Notes under the pieces: generated by a model
Told to the model about the DNA's origin: nothing
Seen by the model: only the letters and a program-made list of their open reading frames with translations
The model's database searches: none
DNA from: Dyadobacter sp. UC 10
Lineage (GTDB): Bacteria; Bacteroidota; Bacteroidia; Cytophagales; Spirosomataceae
NCBI RefSeq assembly: GCF_008369915.1
Contig: NZ_VSRN01000001.1
Location: 1,736,001-1,800,000, forward strand
Direction of reading: 5' to 3'
DNA: 64,000 bases
Position numbers and translations under genes: made by a program
Shown: piece by piece, positions 1-8,063 of the stretch
How positions within the stretch are numbered: the first letter of the stretch is position 1
Layout: every line of letters begins with the position of its first letter

Positions 1-198
1 TTTTCCTATTTAGTGTTCAGGCTCGACTTGGCTACTCCTTTCAGAAAACCCTGGTACAGAGAGTTGAGAAATCCTGAGGATCCTTTCGGAGCGCCAATAT
101 CAAAGAATACCTGGGTATTTAACGAAATTGATTTTGGAAGTAAAGCTTGGCGGCGGGAGAATTTGATATTGAATATCGCGGTTGGCTTGCCATTTTGA
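1..198 (+). CDS. Omp85/surface-antigen outer-membrane protein, C-terminal end (partial)
   Basis: The reading frame is open from the first base and ends at TGA 196-198, giving 65 residues of a protein that begins upstream of the window. The sequence has the look of the last strands of a BamA/TamA-type barrel: RLDLATPFRKPW near the start, a tryptophan before an arginine-rich turn, and a final strand NLILNIAVGLPF that ends in phenylalanine, as expected for the terminal barrel signal recognised by the BAM complex. An overlapping minus-strand frame (6-272) is open too, but it has no recognisable features. The family call rests on the C-terminal pattern only; substrate and exact subfamily (BamA or TamA-like) cannot be told. 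Confidence 0.65.
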   Translation, partial: FSYLVFRLDLATPFRKPWYRELRNPEDPFGAPISKNTWVFNEIDFGSKAWRRENLILNIAVGLPF

Positions 199-276
199 TA
201 ATCACATAGCTTACTTCGATTATTTCGATATTTTTCAGGAGGGTTCACAGGATTGGATGATTGCCATGACAATAAA

Positions 277-338
277 TGCCCCAGCGGGGCACCCTGCTTA
301 TAGACAAATACACCATTTTTTCAAGCTCCAAAGGAGCT
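277..338. repeat. Two short hairpins each followed by CCCTGC, possible dispersed repeat
   Basis: A perfect hairpin TGCCCCAGCGGGGCA (277-291) is followed by CCCTGC and TTATAGACAAA. A second hairpin AGCTCC-AAA-GGAGCT (324-338) is also followed by CCCTGC. The same layout twice in 62 bases, between the end of the Omp85 gene and the end of the convergent mce gene, suggests a dispersed intergenic repeat rather than a plain terminator, since neither hairpin has a T-run directly after it. Similar hairpin-plus-TTATAGA elements in Bacteroidota intergenic DNA are known to me only from memory. Confidence 0.4.
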
Positions 339-361
339 CCCTGCAAAACCAAATCGAAACG

Positions 362-769
362 CTATTTCATCTCCTGGCACAATTCCACCAATATGCCGTT
401 CGTGCCTTTTGGATGAAGGAAGCAAACCAACTTATTATCAGCCCCCGGCTTCGGATCAGGGCTTAAAAGTGTAAAACCTTCATTTTCAAGACGTGTCATT
501 TCCGCTCGGATATCGTCGACTTCGAAGGCAATATGGTGAAATCCTTCGCCTTTTTTCTCAATAAATCTGGCGATGACACTGTCGGAATGAGTGGCTTCCA
601 ACAGCTCTATTTTGGTTTGATTAATTTTGAAAAATGAAGTCGCAACACTTTCGGAATCGACGGTTTCCCGCTTATAAGGTACTGTGTTGAACAGGCTGGC
701 AAACAATTTCTCTGCCGCCGCCAGCTCTTTCACCGCAATACCGATATGCTCCACATTAATCATAATCAA
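362..769 (-). CDS. mce: Methylmalonyl-CoA epimerase
   Basis: This 135-residue protein of the vicinal-oxygen-chelate (glyoxalase) superfamily should interconvert the (R) and (S) forms of methylmalonyl-CoA, linking propionyl-CoA and succinyl-CoA metabolism in the cytoplasm. Two beta-alpha-beta-beta-beta modules are visible. Metal-site residues expected for the family are His8 (VEHIGIAV), Glu55 (KIELLE), His78 or His79 (GFHHIAFEV) and Glu129 (ILVELC). Length and the opening NVEHIGIAV and closing GILVELCQ fit the family closely. The ATG at 769 is taken as start; a second ATG two codons later is equally possible. It reads towards the Omp85 gene and lies 31 bases downstream of rsgA on the same strand, so the two may be cotranscribed. 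Confidence 0.9.
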   Translation of the reverse strand: MIMINVEHIGIAVKELAAAEKLFASLFNTVPYKRETVDSESVATSFFKINQTKIELLEATHSDSVIARFIEKKGEGFHHIAFEVDDIRAEMTRLENEGFTLLSPDPKPGADNKLVCFLHPKGTNGILVELCQEMK

Positions 770-800
770 ACTCTAAACTCATAAACTATGAACCCGCAAA

Positions 801-1736
801 CTACTTCCTGTTATCTCCTCCCCCAACCATGCTCAGATAGCTTTCATACCTGCTCAAAGCGATTTCGCCTTCGGTAACGGCTGTCTTCACAGCACAGCCG
901 GGCTCGTTGATATGCTGGCAGTTGTTGAACCTGCACTGATTTAACAATTCACGCATTTCGGGGAAATAATGGCTGATTTCTTCCGGCTTCATATCAGCCA
1001 GCCCAAGCTCCTTAATACCAGGTGAATCAATGATATAAGTGCCCTCCCCAAGCTCGAACATCTCAGCAAAAGTCGTCGTATGTACACCCTTGTTAGCAAA
1101 AGTTGAAACCTCCTGGGTTTTAATCGAAAGCCCCGGCGCGATGGCATTCACCAATGTGGACTTACCTACCCCCGAATGCCCGGAAAGCAGCGAAACCTTG
1201 CCTTGAAGCAGTTCCGAAAAGTGTTCCAGCCCGGTTTGACCCAATGCCGTGACTGCGAGACAGCGGTATCCCAGACTTTCATAAAGCTCCATCAGTTCTG
1301 CCTGAAACTCCTTCATTTCATCATTCAGCAGATCCTGTTTGTTAAAAACCAATACGCCCGGAATGCGGAAGGATTCGATCGCGACCAGAAAACGGTCGAT
1401 GAAGCCGAGTGAAGTCCTTGGAAATACCAGCGTCGCGATCAATATCGCCTGATCCACATTCGCTGCCAGTAAATGCGCATGGGCTGTTTTATGCACCGAT
1501 TGCCGGATCACATAATTCTCCCTAGGCAATATCTCATGGATTATGCCGAAATTCTCTCCTTCATCTTCTATTTCAAATCTGACGAAATCACCAACGGCGA
1601 TCGGATTGGTTACTTTCAATCCCAGTGCCTTAAATTTTCCTTTTAATCTGCACTGCCATATATGGCCGTCCGTATCGTCACGTACCTCGTACCATGAGCC
1701 GGTTGATCGCAGTACCAATCCTCTGTTCAAGCCCAT
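801..1736 (-). CDS. rsgA: Ribosome small-subunit biogenesis GTPase RsgA
   Basis: A circularly permuted GTPase of 311 residues that acts late in 30S subunit maturation. An N-terminal OB-fold (about 1-75) is followed by the permuted GTPase motifs: G4 NKQD at 132-135, G1 GHSGVGKST at 186-194, the switch HTTT at 219-222 and G3 DSPG at 237-240. A C-terminal zinc site is formed by Cys268, Cys273, His275 and Cys281. The frame is open for 26 further codons upstream (to 1814), but the family begins at MGLNRGLVLRSTGSWYEV, so ATG 1736 is chosen. All catalytic motifs are intact. The mce gene follows closely downstream. Confidence 0.95.
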   Translation of the reverse strand: MGLNRGLVLRSTGSWYEVRDDTDGHIWQCRLKGKFKALGLKVTNPIAVGDFVRFEIEDEGENFGIIHEILPRENYVIRQSVHKTAHAHLLAANVDQAILIATLVFPRTSLGFIDRFLVAIESFRIPGVLVFNKQDLLNDEMKEFQAELMELYESLGYRCLAVTALGQTGLEHFSELLQGKVSLLSGHSGVGKSTLVNAIAPGLSIKTQEVSTFANKGVHTTTFAEMFELGEGTYIIDSPGIKELGLADMKPEEISHYFPEMRELLNQCRFNNCQHINEPGCAVKTAVTEGEIALSRYESYLSMVGGGDNRK

Positions 1737-2069
1737 TCTTCTATTTTTTTGTCTAAGTACAGCAAATAAAAAGGAGATTTCCACAGTCACACAAAAAATG
1801 TTACCGCTTTGCACATTTTGAGCATATTAATTCAGTAGTTCTTACCCATTTGTAACCTTTACTCATGATAAGGTACCTGCTCCCGGAGACCTGGCCAATA
1901 CACCAAATTTTGACCAATCGAGTTCTGCAATACGTTCGAAGTAAGGTGTCAATTTATATTTACTAAATAATATTTTTTAAAAATTCCTCTCTTCGGGGCT
2001 TTTTTCATACATTAGTTGGGATATCTAGTAAAGAATTTTAAAAATACACCTCAAAAGAGTTTAGTCCCG
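1737..2069. other. Divergent intergenic region (rsgA / ROK regulator)
   Basis: This 333-base stretch separates the start of rsgA from the start of the ROK gene. It must hold the promoters of both. It includes an AT-rich tract around 1955-1985. I see no clear TAnnTTTG box, no hairpin with a T-run and no convincing small gene. The first 78 bases are an in-frame extension of rsgA that is probably not translated, and the last 54 bases are a similar TTG-started extension of the ROK frame. Confidence 0.5.
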
Positions 2070-3293
2070 ATGAATCTAGTTGCCGAAGAACCGAATTCGG
2101 TTATTGACATTCGTAAGAACCGTGTCAAGAGCAATCTTTTGCTTCATTTATATCAAAACGGCGACACTTCGATCAACAGAATGGCGCGGCTGTTTCATGC
2201 CAGTATTCCTTCTGCTACCGGGATCGTCAATGACCTTATCCGGGAAGGATGGATTACCGAAACAGGTACCGGCCCTGCCCGGGCAGGACGCCCGCCTGTG
2301 CTTTACGGCCTGAATGCCAGGAAGTACCTGACGGTCATCATGGATATTAACAGGCATGATACGCAGCTCGTCGTTTTTGATCTTCATAATCAGCTTATAA
2401 TTAAAAAGAAGGTAGATATACGCCTGGACGATTCAGCTACTTTTTTGGAGCAGTTGTTCGACTTTGCCGACGATTTTCTGGCTTCCAACAATATCAGTTC
2501 CAGTAAGCTTTGGGGAATCGGGGTTTCCATGCCCGGCCTCATTAACTCGTCGCAGGGAGTTAACCTCACATATCTTAACCTCACACCACCGGGCGTCCCG
2601 CTGGTCGCTCATCTGAGAAACCATTTCAGGCTGCCTGTTTGCTTATTTAACGATACCAAAGCTACCACGATCGGCGAGCACCGTTTCGGTCTTGCAATGC
2701 AAAAATCGCAGGTACTTACGATCAATATCGACTGGGGCGTTGGTCTGGGCATTATCATCAACGGAGAGGTCTTTAACGGTGCTTCCGGGTTTGCCGGTGA
2801 GCTGGGCCATATTCAGGTTAAGCCAGATGGTATGCTTTGTCACTGCGGCAAAGTCGGCTGCCTCGACACAATTACTTCCGCTATGGCGCTCATTCGCCAG
2901 GCAAAAGAAGGGATTGCAGCCGGCAGGGCTACAATTTTGACCCAGATCGTCAACAATGATCTTGATCTGCTGGAAACAAGTCATCTGATTGAAGCTGTGC
3001 ACGCAGGCGACGAATTTTCAATTGACCTGCTGAGTAATGTGGGAACGGAGCTTGGCAAAGGGCTGGCTACGGCTGTCCATCTTTTCAACCCGGAAGTGAT
3101 CATAGTAGGTGGATTACTTGCCGAGGCGGGTCCATTTATTTCCAATCCGATTGAACAGGCGATCAACAAATACTGCCTGTCCGACTTTAAGAACTCTTTG
3201 ACACTGCACATCTCCAAACTGGGTGCAAAAGCGCGGCTGCTTGGTACGCAGGCTCATTTGTTCGAACACCTTATTGTTAAAGAGTTTCCATAA
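2070..3293 (+). CDS. ROK-family transcriptional regulator (NagC/XylR type)
   Basis: The 407-residue protein has an N-terminal winged helix-turn-helix (about 15-65, ending in the wing GPARAGRPP) and a C-terminal ROK sugar-kinase fold. The ROK zinc signature is present: E244LGH247 followed by C257-x-C259-x4-C264. The first phosphate-binding loop is degraded (MDINRHDT in place of DxGGT), which fits a sugar-sensing repressor rather than a kinase. The ligand cannot be read from sequence and no sugar operon is adjacent. ATG 2070 is preferred to the TTG at 2016 because the extra 18 residues look unlike family N-termini. Its 3' end faces waaA 19 bases away. Confidence 0.85.
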   Translation: MNLVAEEPNSVIDIRKNRVKSNLLLHLYQNGDTSINRMARLFHASIPSATGIVNDLIREGWITETGTGPARAGRPPVLYGLNARKYLTVIMDINRHDTQLVVFDLHNQLIIKKKVDIRLDDSATFLEQLFDFADDFLASNNISSSKLWGIGVSMPGLINSSQGVNLTYLNLTPPGVPLVAHLRNHFRLPVCLFNDTKATTIGEHRFGLAMQKSQVLTINIDWGVGLGIIINGEVFNGASGFAGELGHIQVKPDGMLCHCGKVGCLDTITSAMALIRQAKEGIAAGRATILTQIVNNDLDLLETSHLIEAVHAGDEFSIDLLSNVGTELGKGLATAVHLFNPEVIIVGGLLAEAGPFISNPIEQAINKYCLSDFKNSLTLHISKLGAKARLLGTQAHLFEHLIVKEFP

Positions 3294-3312
3294 AAAAGAA
3301 CGGCAAGGTGGT

Positions 3313-4569
3313 TCAACCGATGATTTGTTTCACCTTGCCCATGATAATTTCTGTGGCGCCAGTGCCCGACGCCACATAGGTTTCAGAAATGCGCCCTGCT
3401 GTGGCCCTTTTCGAATCGTTTGCAAGAAAATCACCTATTATTTGCTCTGCGGAAGCCACTCCTGACACCGGGAATGCGCCTCCCAGCGCTATCAGGTCAA
3501 CTGCCTCCTGAAAACGCCGGTAACTTTTATCGCCAAAAATCACAGGTAGCCCGAAGGTAGCGGCTTCCAGAATGTTATGCAGGCCCACCCCGAAAGCTCC
3601 GCCAATAAATGCCATTTGTCCGTACTTGTACAAAGACGAAAGCATTCCCACATTGTCGATGATCAGGTAACTGTACGCACTTAAATCAGTAACCGAATGA
3701 AGTTCCGAATATAAAACAGACTTTCCGGCAAGCTGTTTCCGCCAGTCTCCGATTTCGTCCTTTTTAATTTCATGGGGCGCGATAATTGCTTTGAGCTGTG
3801 CCTCAAAACGGTTCAGGACCGGAATCAAAACCTGCATATCGGCTTCCCAGACTGAGCCGGCGACCAGGCAGGTCTGGTAATTTGTGAAAGCTGCGATCTC
3901 AGGCAGGTCACGCGCCTTCAAGGCGATTTCCTTTACCCTGTCGAACCGGGTGTCCCCCGCGATACTGCAGGCTGTGATACCGATCTGGCGGAGCATGGAT
4001 ACCGACTGTTCATTTTGCACAAAAAGATGATCGACAGCGCCGAGCATGTCCCGGTGCAGAAATCCCTGTGGCTTAAAATAGATCTGACCCGGTCTGAAAA
4101 TGGACGAAAAAGAAAGAATGTATGCGTCGCTTTTTTTGAGCTCCTGCAGGTAATTAAGCCAAAACTCGTACTTGATAAAAAACGCGATCCTCGGTTTCAC
4201 AATCTGCACAAAACGGGCAGCATTTGCATGCGTATCTATGGGAAGGTAACACACGAAATCGGCGCCGGTGTAATTTTTCCTGACCTCATACCCCGATGGC
4301 GAAAAAAAAGTCAGCAAAAGAAAATGATCCGGATAGGCCAATTTATATGCCTCCATCACCGGTCTTCCCTGCTCGAATTCCCCCAGAGAAGCGGCATGAA
4401 ACCACGCTACAGGTTTCTTGCCTTCGCGGGCAGCAAGAGCTTTTTGCAAATTCTCAAACACATTGCGCCTGCCTTCTACGCCTGATTGTATTTTTTTGTT
4501 AAACGGTGCAGCAACCCTGATAAGTGAAGCGAAGAGATTGATTGCTGCCTGATAGATTATTTTACTCAA
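3313..4569 (-). CDS. waaA: 3-deoxy-D-manno-octulosonic acid (Kdo) transferase
   Basis: WaaA transfers Kdo from CMP-Kdo to the lipid A precursor at the inner face of the cytoplasmic membrane, so the organism makes LPS or lipooligosaccharide. The 418 residues match the usual length. A hydrophobic N-terminal segment (about 8-22) anchors the protein. The acceptor-domain motif WFHAASLGEFEQGRP carries the conserved Glu64. The donor domain contains VAGSVWEAD and the nucleotide-sugar motif GGAFGVGLHNILEAATFGLPVIFG. It is divergent from the barrel-like gene at 4788 and convergent with the ROK regulator, so it is probably a single-gene unit. Confidence 0.95.
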   Translation of the reverse strand: MSKIIYQAAINLFASLIRVAAPFNKKIQSGVEGRRNVFENLQKALAAREGKKPVAWFHAASLGEFEQGRPVMEAYKLAYPDHFLLLTFFSPSGYEVRKNYTGADFVCYLPIDTHANAARFVQIVKPRIAFFIKYEFWLNYLQELKKSDAYILSFSSIFRPGQIYFKPQGFLHRDMLGAVDHLFVQNEQSVSMLRQIGITACSIAGDTRFDRVKEIALKARDLPEIAAFTNYQTCLVAGSVWEADMQVLIPVLNRFEAQLKAIIAPHEIKKDEIGDWRKQLAGKSVLYSELHSVTDLSAYSYLIIDNVGMLSSLYKYGQMAFIGGAFGVGLHNILEAATFGLPVIFGDKSYRRFQEAVDLIALGGAFPVSGVASAEQIIGDFLANDSKRATAGRISETYVASGTGATEIIMGKVKQIIG

Positions 4570-4628
4570 TGGCGTTGATAGAAAGGATATTAGACAGAAA
4601 TAAAGTTGTTGAAAATCACTTTTTATGT

Positions 4629-4651
4629 GAGCCTGCGGCAGGCTTTTTTCT
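4629..4651 (+). terminator. Terminator-like GC hairpin with T-run
   Basis: AGCCTG-CGG-CAGGCT followed by six T residues reads as a rho-independent terminator on the plus strand. Its place is odd: it lies between the divergent waaA and the gene at 4788, where no plus-strand transcript is expected to end. It may block antisense reading or act as a leader hairpin. Confidence 0.4.
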
Positions 4652-4787
4652 ATCTTTTTTCGTTAAAAGAACATAAAAGTACAAAATTCCGTTAAAGTGG
4701 ATAACGCATGCAAAAGCTTATACGATTATTTTGTATTTTCACTTTTTAGAAGACACATACCTAGTTACGGAGAACTTATTTGACAAA

Positions 4788-5561
4788 ATGATGCGTGTAA
4801 AACTTTTACTTTTAGTATCTATTCTGTTTGCACTATCAACAGATATATACGCTCAGCGCCGTGCTGCAAAGAATGAGGACAGTGAAGAGAGCTATAAATC
4901 ATTCACTTCGGTAGGTATTTCAACCAATACCAATTCCGGTATACTCGGTGGTGCCGTTTTTCGGCAATCTTCTGCACTCTCATCAAAGCTCTTTGGTAAA
5001 AACCAATACCGCTACCTTGCACTTGAGGTAGTGAATGTAAAACACCCGAAAGAACTCTCCACGCAGGACTTCGTTACCGGAGCGCGGTTGGTTTTTGGCA
5101 AGCAAAACTATCTCTTTGTTATTCGCCCGGAATATGGGCGTGAACTTACCTTGTTTAACCGCCACGAAGACGAGGGTATTTCTATCAGCGGTATCATTGC
5201 CGCCGGGCCTTCACTTGGTCTGGAAAAGCCATATATGGTGCAATATCAATCAACTGACGGCCGCGTAGTGACCGAGCCCTTTGACCCGGTGAAACATGCG
5301 GGCAGCACGCAGACCCAGGGCGTTGTGGGAGCAGGAAGTTTCTTCCAGGGTTTTGGACAAATGAAAATCGTCCCGGGATTGCACGTCAAAACCGCGATGA
5401 GTTTCGAATTAAGTGCCTTCAGAGAGAACGTTACCGGCCTGGAAATTGGTTTTATTGCAGAAGCGTTCAGCCGGAAAACGAAAATTATGGCATTTGCCGA
5501 AAACAAAAGCTTCTTCACTTCCGGTTACCTGACCTTATACTTCGGCAGCAAAAAACGCTAG
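4788..5561 (+). CDS. Predicted outer-membrane or periplasmic beta-rich protein, function unknown
   Basis: From ATG 4788 the product is 257 residues with a clear signal peptide ([23 protein letters not shown], cleavage after Ala or Gln). The mature protein alternates polar and hydrophobic residues in short stretches separated by glycine and asparagine turns ([38 protein letters not shown]), as in small outer-membrane barrels. I do not recognise a named family. The frame is open upstream to 4731, but those residues do not look like a secretion signal, so the inner start is used. A second ATG follows directly. The lipA gene starts 58 bases after the stop and may share the transcript. Confidence 0.7.
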   Translation: MMRVKLLLLVSILFALSTDIYAQRRAAKNEDSEESYKSFTSVGISTNTNSGILGGAVFRQSSALSSKLFGKNQYRYLALEVVNVKHPKELSTQDFVTGARLVFGKQNYLFVIRPEYGRELTLFNRHEDEGISISGIIAAGPSLGLEKPYMVQYQSTDGRVVTEPFDPVKHAGSTQTQGVVGAGSFFQGFGQMKIVPGLHVKTAMSFELSAFRENVTGLEIGFIAEAFSRKTKIMAFAENKSFFTSGYLTLYFGSKKR

Positions 5562-5619
5562 TTCCAATTACAAATTGATCGGTATCCGGAAAGGATGCGA
5601 TCAGAGATTACAGATTTAT

Positions 5620-6498
5620 ATGATTGAATTACCAGTTATTCCATCGGAACGTAAAAGACGCCCCGACTGGTTGAGAGTTAAACTTCCCGCAGGACCAGAA
5701 TTCCGGAAAGTAAGGCAGCTTGTCGACAATTATAAGCTCCACACCATCTGCGAAAGCGGAAGCTGTCCCAATATGGGCGAATGCTGGGGAGCGGGAACAG
5801 CTACATTTATGATCCTGGGCAACGTTTGTACCAGGAGCTGCAGCTTTTGCGCAGTAGCCACCGGCCGCCCTAACGAATACGACACCGACGAGCCCCGGCG
5901 TGTTGCAGAGGCGATTAAGCTTATGCAGGTAAAACATGCAGTAATCACATCTGTAAACCGCGATGAGCTGAAAGACAAGGGTGCCGAGATCTGGTACCAG
6001 ACAGTAAGACAGGTAAAGGAAAATACGCCCGAGACAACGATAGAAACGCTGATCCCGGATGTAAAAAGCAACTGGGAGGCATTGATCCACATGATTGAGG
6101 CTGGCCAGGAGGTCGTATCTCATAATATGGAAACGGTAGAACGTTTATACCGCGCGGTGAGGCCGCAAGCTAAATATGCCCGCAGCCTCGAACAGATCAA
6201 ACGTACCAAGGAATATGGTCAGCGGACTAAATCCGGGATTATGCTTGGACTCGGTGAGACCGTAGACGAAGTGTACAAAGCAATGGACGATCTGGCAGAA
6301 AACGGTCTTGATATATTGACATTAGGCCAATATCTCCAGCCAACTAAAATGCACCACGAAGTAATCGAGTGGATCACGCCTGAAATGTTTGAAAACTACA
6401 AAGAAGAGGGTTTGAAACGTGGCCTGAAATATGTGGAGTCCGGGCCGCTAGTCCGGTCCAGCTACCATGCTGAGCGACATGTTAATGTCCCTATTTAA
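5620..6498 (+). CDS. lipA: Lipoyl synthase
   Basis: A radical-SAM enzyme of 292 residues that inserts two sulfur atoms into protein-bound octanoyl groups to make the lipoyl cofactor of 2-oxoacid dehydrogenases and the glycine cleavage system. Both iron-sulfur sites are intact: the auxiliary cluster cysteines 44, 49 and 55 ([12 protein letters not shown]) and the radical-SAM cysteines 70, 74 and 77 (CTRSCSFC). The C-terminal [11 protein letters not shown] supplies the serine ligand of the auxiliary cluster. ATG 5620 gives the expected N-terminus; the upstream TTG at 5575 would add 15 unlikely residues. A strong terminator follows at 6513. Confidence 0.97.
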   Translation: MIELPVIPSERKRRPDWLRVKLPAGPEFRKVRQLVDNYKLHTICESGSCPNMGECWGAGTATFMILGNVCTRSCSFCAVATGRPNEYDTDEPRRVAEAIKLMQVKHAVITSVNRDELKDKGAEIWYQTVRQVKENTPETTIETLIPDVKSNWEALIHMIEAGQEVVSHNMETVERLYRAVRPQAKYARSLEQIKRTKEYGQRTKSGIMLGLGETVDEVYKAMDDLAENGLDILTLGQYLQPTKMHHEVIEWITPEMFENYKEEGLKRGLKYVESGPLVRSSYHAERHVNVPI

Positions 6499-6512
6499 TC
6501 ATTAGCTTTTAC

Positions 6513-6553
6513 AAAAAGCCTGCTCTGCGATATTGGGAGCGGGCTTTTTTTAT
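6513..6553 (+). terminator. Rho-independent terminator after lipA
   Basis: The arm AAAAAGCCTGCTC (6513-6525) pairs with GAGCGGGCTTTTTT (6537-6550), closing on a run of seven T residues. It lies 15 bases past the lipA stop. Confidence 0.85.
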
Positions 6554-6709
6554 TTTAATGCATAAAAAACCAACCTCGATTCATGCGTGCAGGTGAGTCT
6601 TTTTTCCCGTTTTTTTATTTGGTTAATGTCTTAAAAAAAGTCAATTTTGTCTTTTAGTCTATACACTACGTCGTAATTCCGACTGATTAACTTTCAACTT
6701 ATTTAGTTT

Positions 6710-7990
6710 ATGCCGTACTTATTCACCTCGGAGTCCGTATCTGAAGGACACCCCGACAAGGTAGCAGATCAAATATCAGATGCACTCATTGATAATTTTT
6801 TAGCCTGGGATACCGACAGCAAAGTGGCTTGCGAAACACTGGTAACTACCGGTCAGGTGGTGCTGGCAGGCGAAGTCAAAACGAACACCTATCTTGACGT
6901 TCAGAAGATCACGAGAGAGGTAATCAGAAGGATTGGTTATACAAAAAGCGAGTACATGTTTGAGGCTAATTCCTGCGGAATTTTGTCTGCAATTCATGAT
7001 CAGAGCGCGGATATTAACCAGGGTGTGGACCGTGCGGTATCTTCTTCCAGTTTTGAAGATAAAGCTAATGCACAAGGCGCTGGCGACCAGGGAATGATGT
7101 TCGGTTACGCTACCCGCGAAACTGAAAATTACATGCCTCTTGCGCTTGACCTGGCACATAAGATACTTCAGGAAATGTCGGCTATCCGTAACAACGAATT
7201 AAGCCTGATTCCTTACCTGCGCCCTGATGCGAAATCGCAGGTGACGATTGAATACAGCGACGATAACGTACCTCAGCGTATTGATACGATCGTTGTTTCT
7301 ACGCAGCACGATGATTTCGATTCCGAAGAAGCAATGCTTGCAAAAATCAAGCAGGATATTATCAGTATTGTAATCCCACGCGTGAAGTCCAAGCTGACTC
7401 CTGAATTGCAGAAACTGTTCACCGGAGAGATCACTTACCATATTAACCCAACGGGTAAATTCGTAATCGGTGGCCCTCACGGAGATACCGGCCTGACGGG
7501 AAGAAAGATCATCGTTGACACTTACGGCGGTAAAGGTGCGCACGGTGGTGGTGCATTTTCCGGAAAAGATCCATCCAAAGTGGATCGTTCGGCAGCTTAT
7601 GCCACACGCCACATTGCCAAAAACATGGTTGCATCAGGTCTTTGCGACGAAGTGCTTGTCCAGGTATCTTACGCGATCGGGGTCGCCAAGCCTTGCGGGT
7701 TGTATATCAATACTTACGGAACTGCGAAAGTAAGTGACAACGACGGCGTTATCGCTGAGAAAATCGGCGAAATCTTTGACTTGCGTCCGTATGCAATCGA
7801 GCAGAGATTGAAACTCCGCAACCCAATGTATTCTGAAACAGCCGCTTACGGTCATATGGGTCGTAAGAACGAAGTGGTAAAGAAATCTTTCAAAGGAGCG
7901 AACGGCGAAGAGAAGGAAGTGGAAGTAGAGCTTTTCACCTGGGAAAAATTAGATTTTGTTGATGCGATTAAGGAGAAGTTTTCGATCTGA
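6710..7990 (+). CDS. metK: S-adenosylmethionine synthase
   Basis: MetK makes S-adenosylmethionine from methionine and ATP in the cytoplasm. The 426 residues carry the family motifs: [15 protein letters not shown] near the N-terminus, [32 protein letters not shown] and the glycine-rich loop [19 protein letters not shown]. It is slightly longer than the enterobacterial enzyme (about 384), as is usual for the Bacteroidota. The gene stands alone between two terminators. The 156-base gap before it ends in an AT-rich leader in which I recognise no SAM riboswitch fold. Confidence 0.97.
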   Translation: MPYLFTSESVSEGHPDKVADQISDALIDNFLAWDTDSKVACETLVTTGQVVLAGEVKTNTYLDVQKITREVIRRIGYTKSEYMFEANSCGILSAIHDQSADINQGVDRAVSSSSFEDKANAQGAGDQGMMFGYATRETENYMPLALDLAHKILQEMSAIRNNELSLIPYLRPDAKSQVTIEYSDDNVPQRIDTIVVSTQHDDFDSEEAMLAKIKQDIISIVIPRVKSKLTPELQKLFTGEITYHINPTGKFVIGGPHGDTGLTGRKIIVDTYGGKGAHGGGAFSGKDPSKVDRSAAYATRHIAKNMVASGLCDEVLVQVSYAIGVAKPCGLYINTYGTAKVSDNDGVIAEKIGEIFDLRPYAIEQRLKLRNPMYSETAAYGHMGRKNEVVKKSFKGANGEEKEVEVELFTWEKLDFVDAIKEKFSI

Positions 7991-8011
7991 TTTCTGATAA
8001 TATATAGCGAC

Positions 8012-8045
8012 AAAAAAACCGGCACACAAAATGCCGGTTTTTTTG
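8012..8045. terminator. Bidirectional terminator between metK and the RND pump gene
   Basis: AAAAAAACCGGCA (8012-8024) and TGCCGGTTTTTTT (8032-8044) form a perfect stem with an A-run before and a T-run after it, so it can end the metK transcript and the convergent efflux operon. Confidence 0.9.
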
Positions 8046-8063
8046 TTAGTCAAATATTCAAAA

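Noticed and set aside
6..272. Minus-strand open frame of 88 codons at the left edge
   Set aside because: It overlaps the better supported Omp85 C-terminal frame on the plus strand and has no family-like pattern.
6554..6709. Possible SAM riboswitch before metK
   Set aside because: The leader is AT-rich and I cannot draw a conserved SAM-I or SAM-II fold or an anti-terminator.
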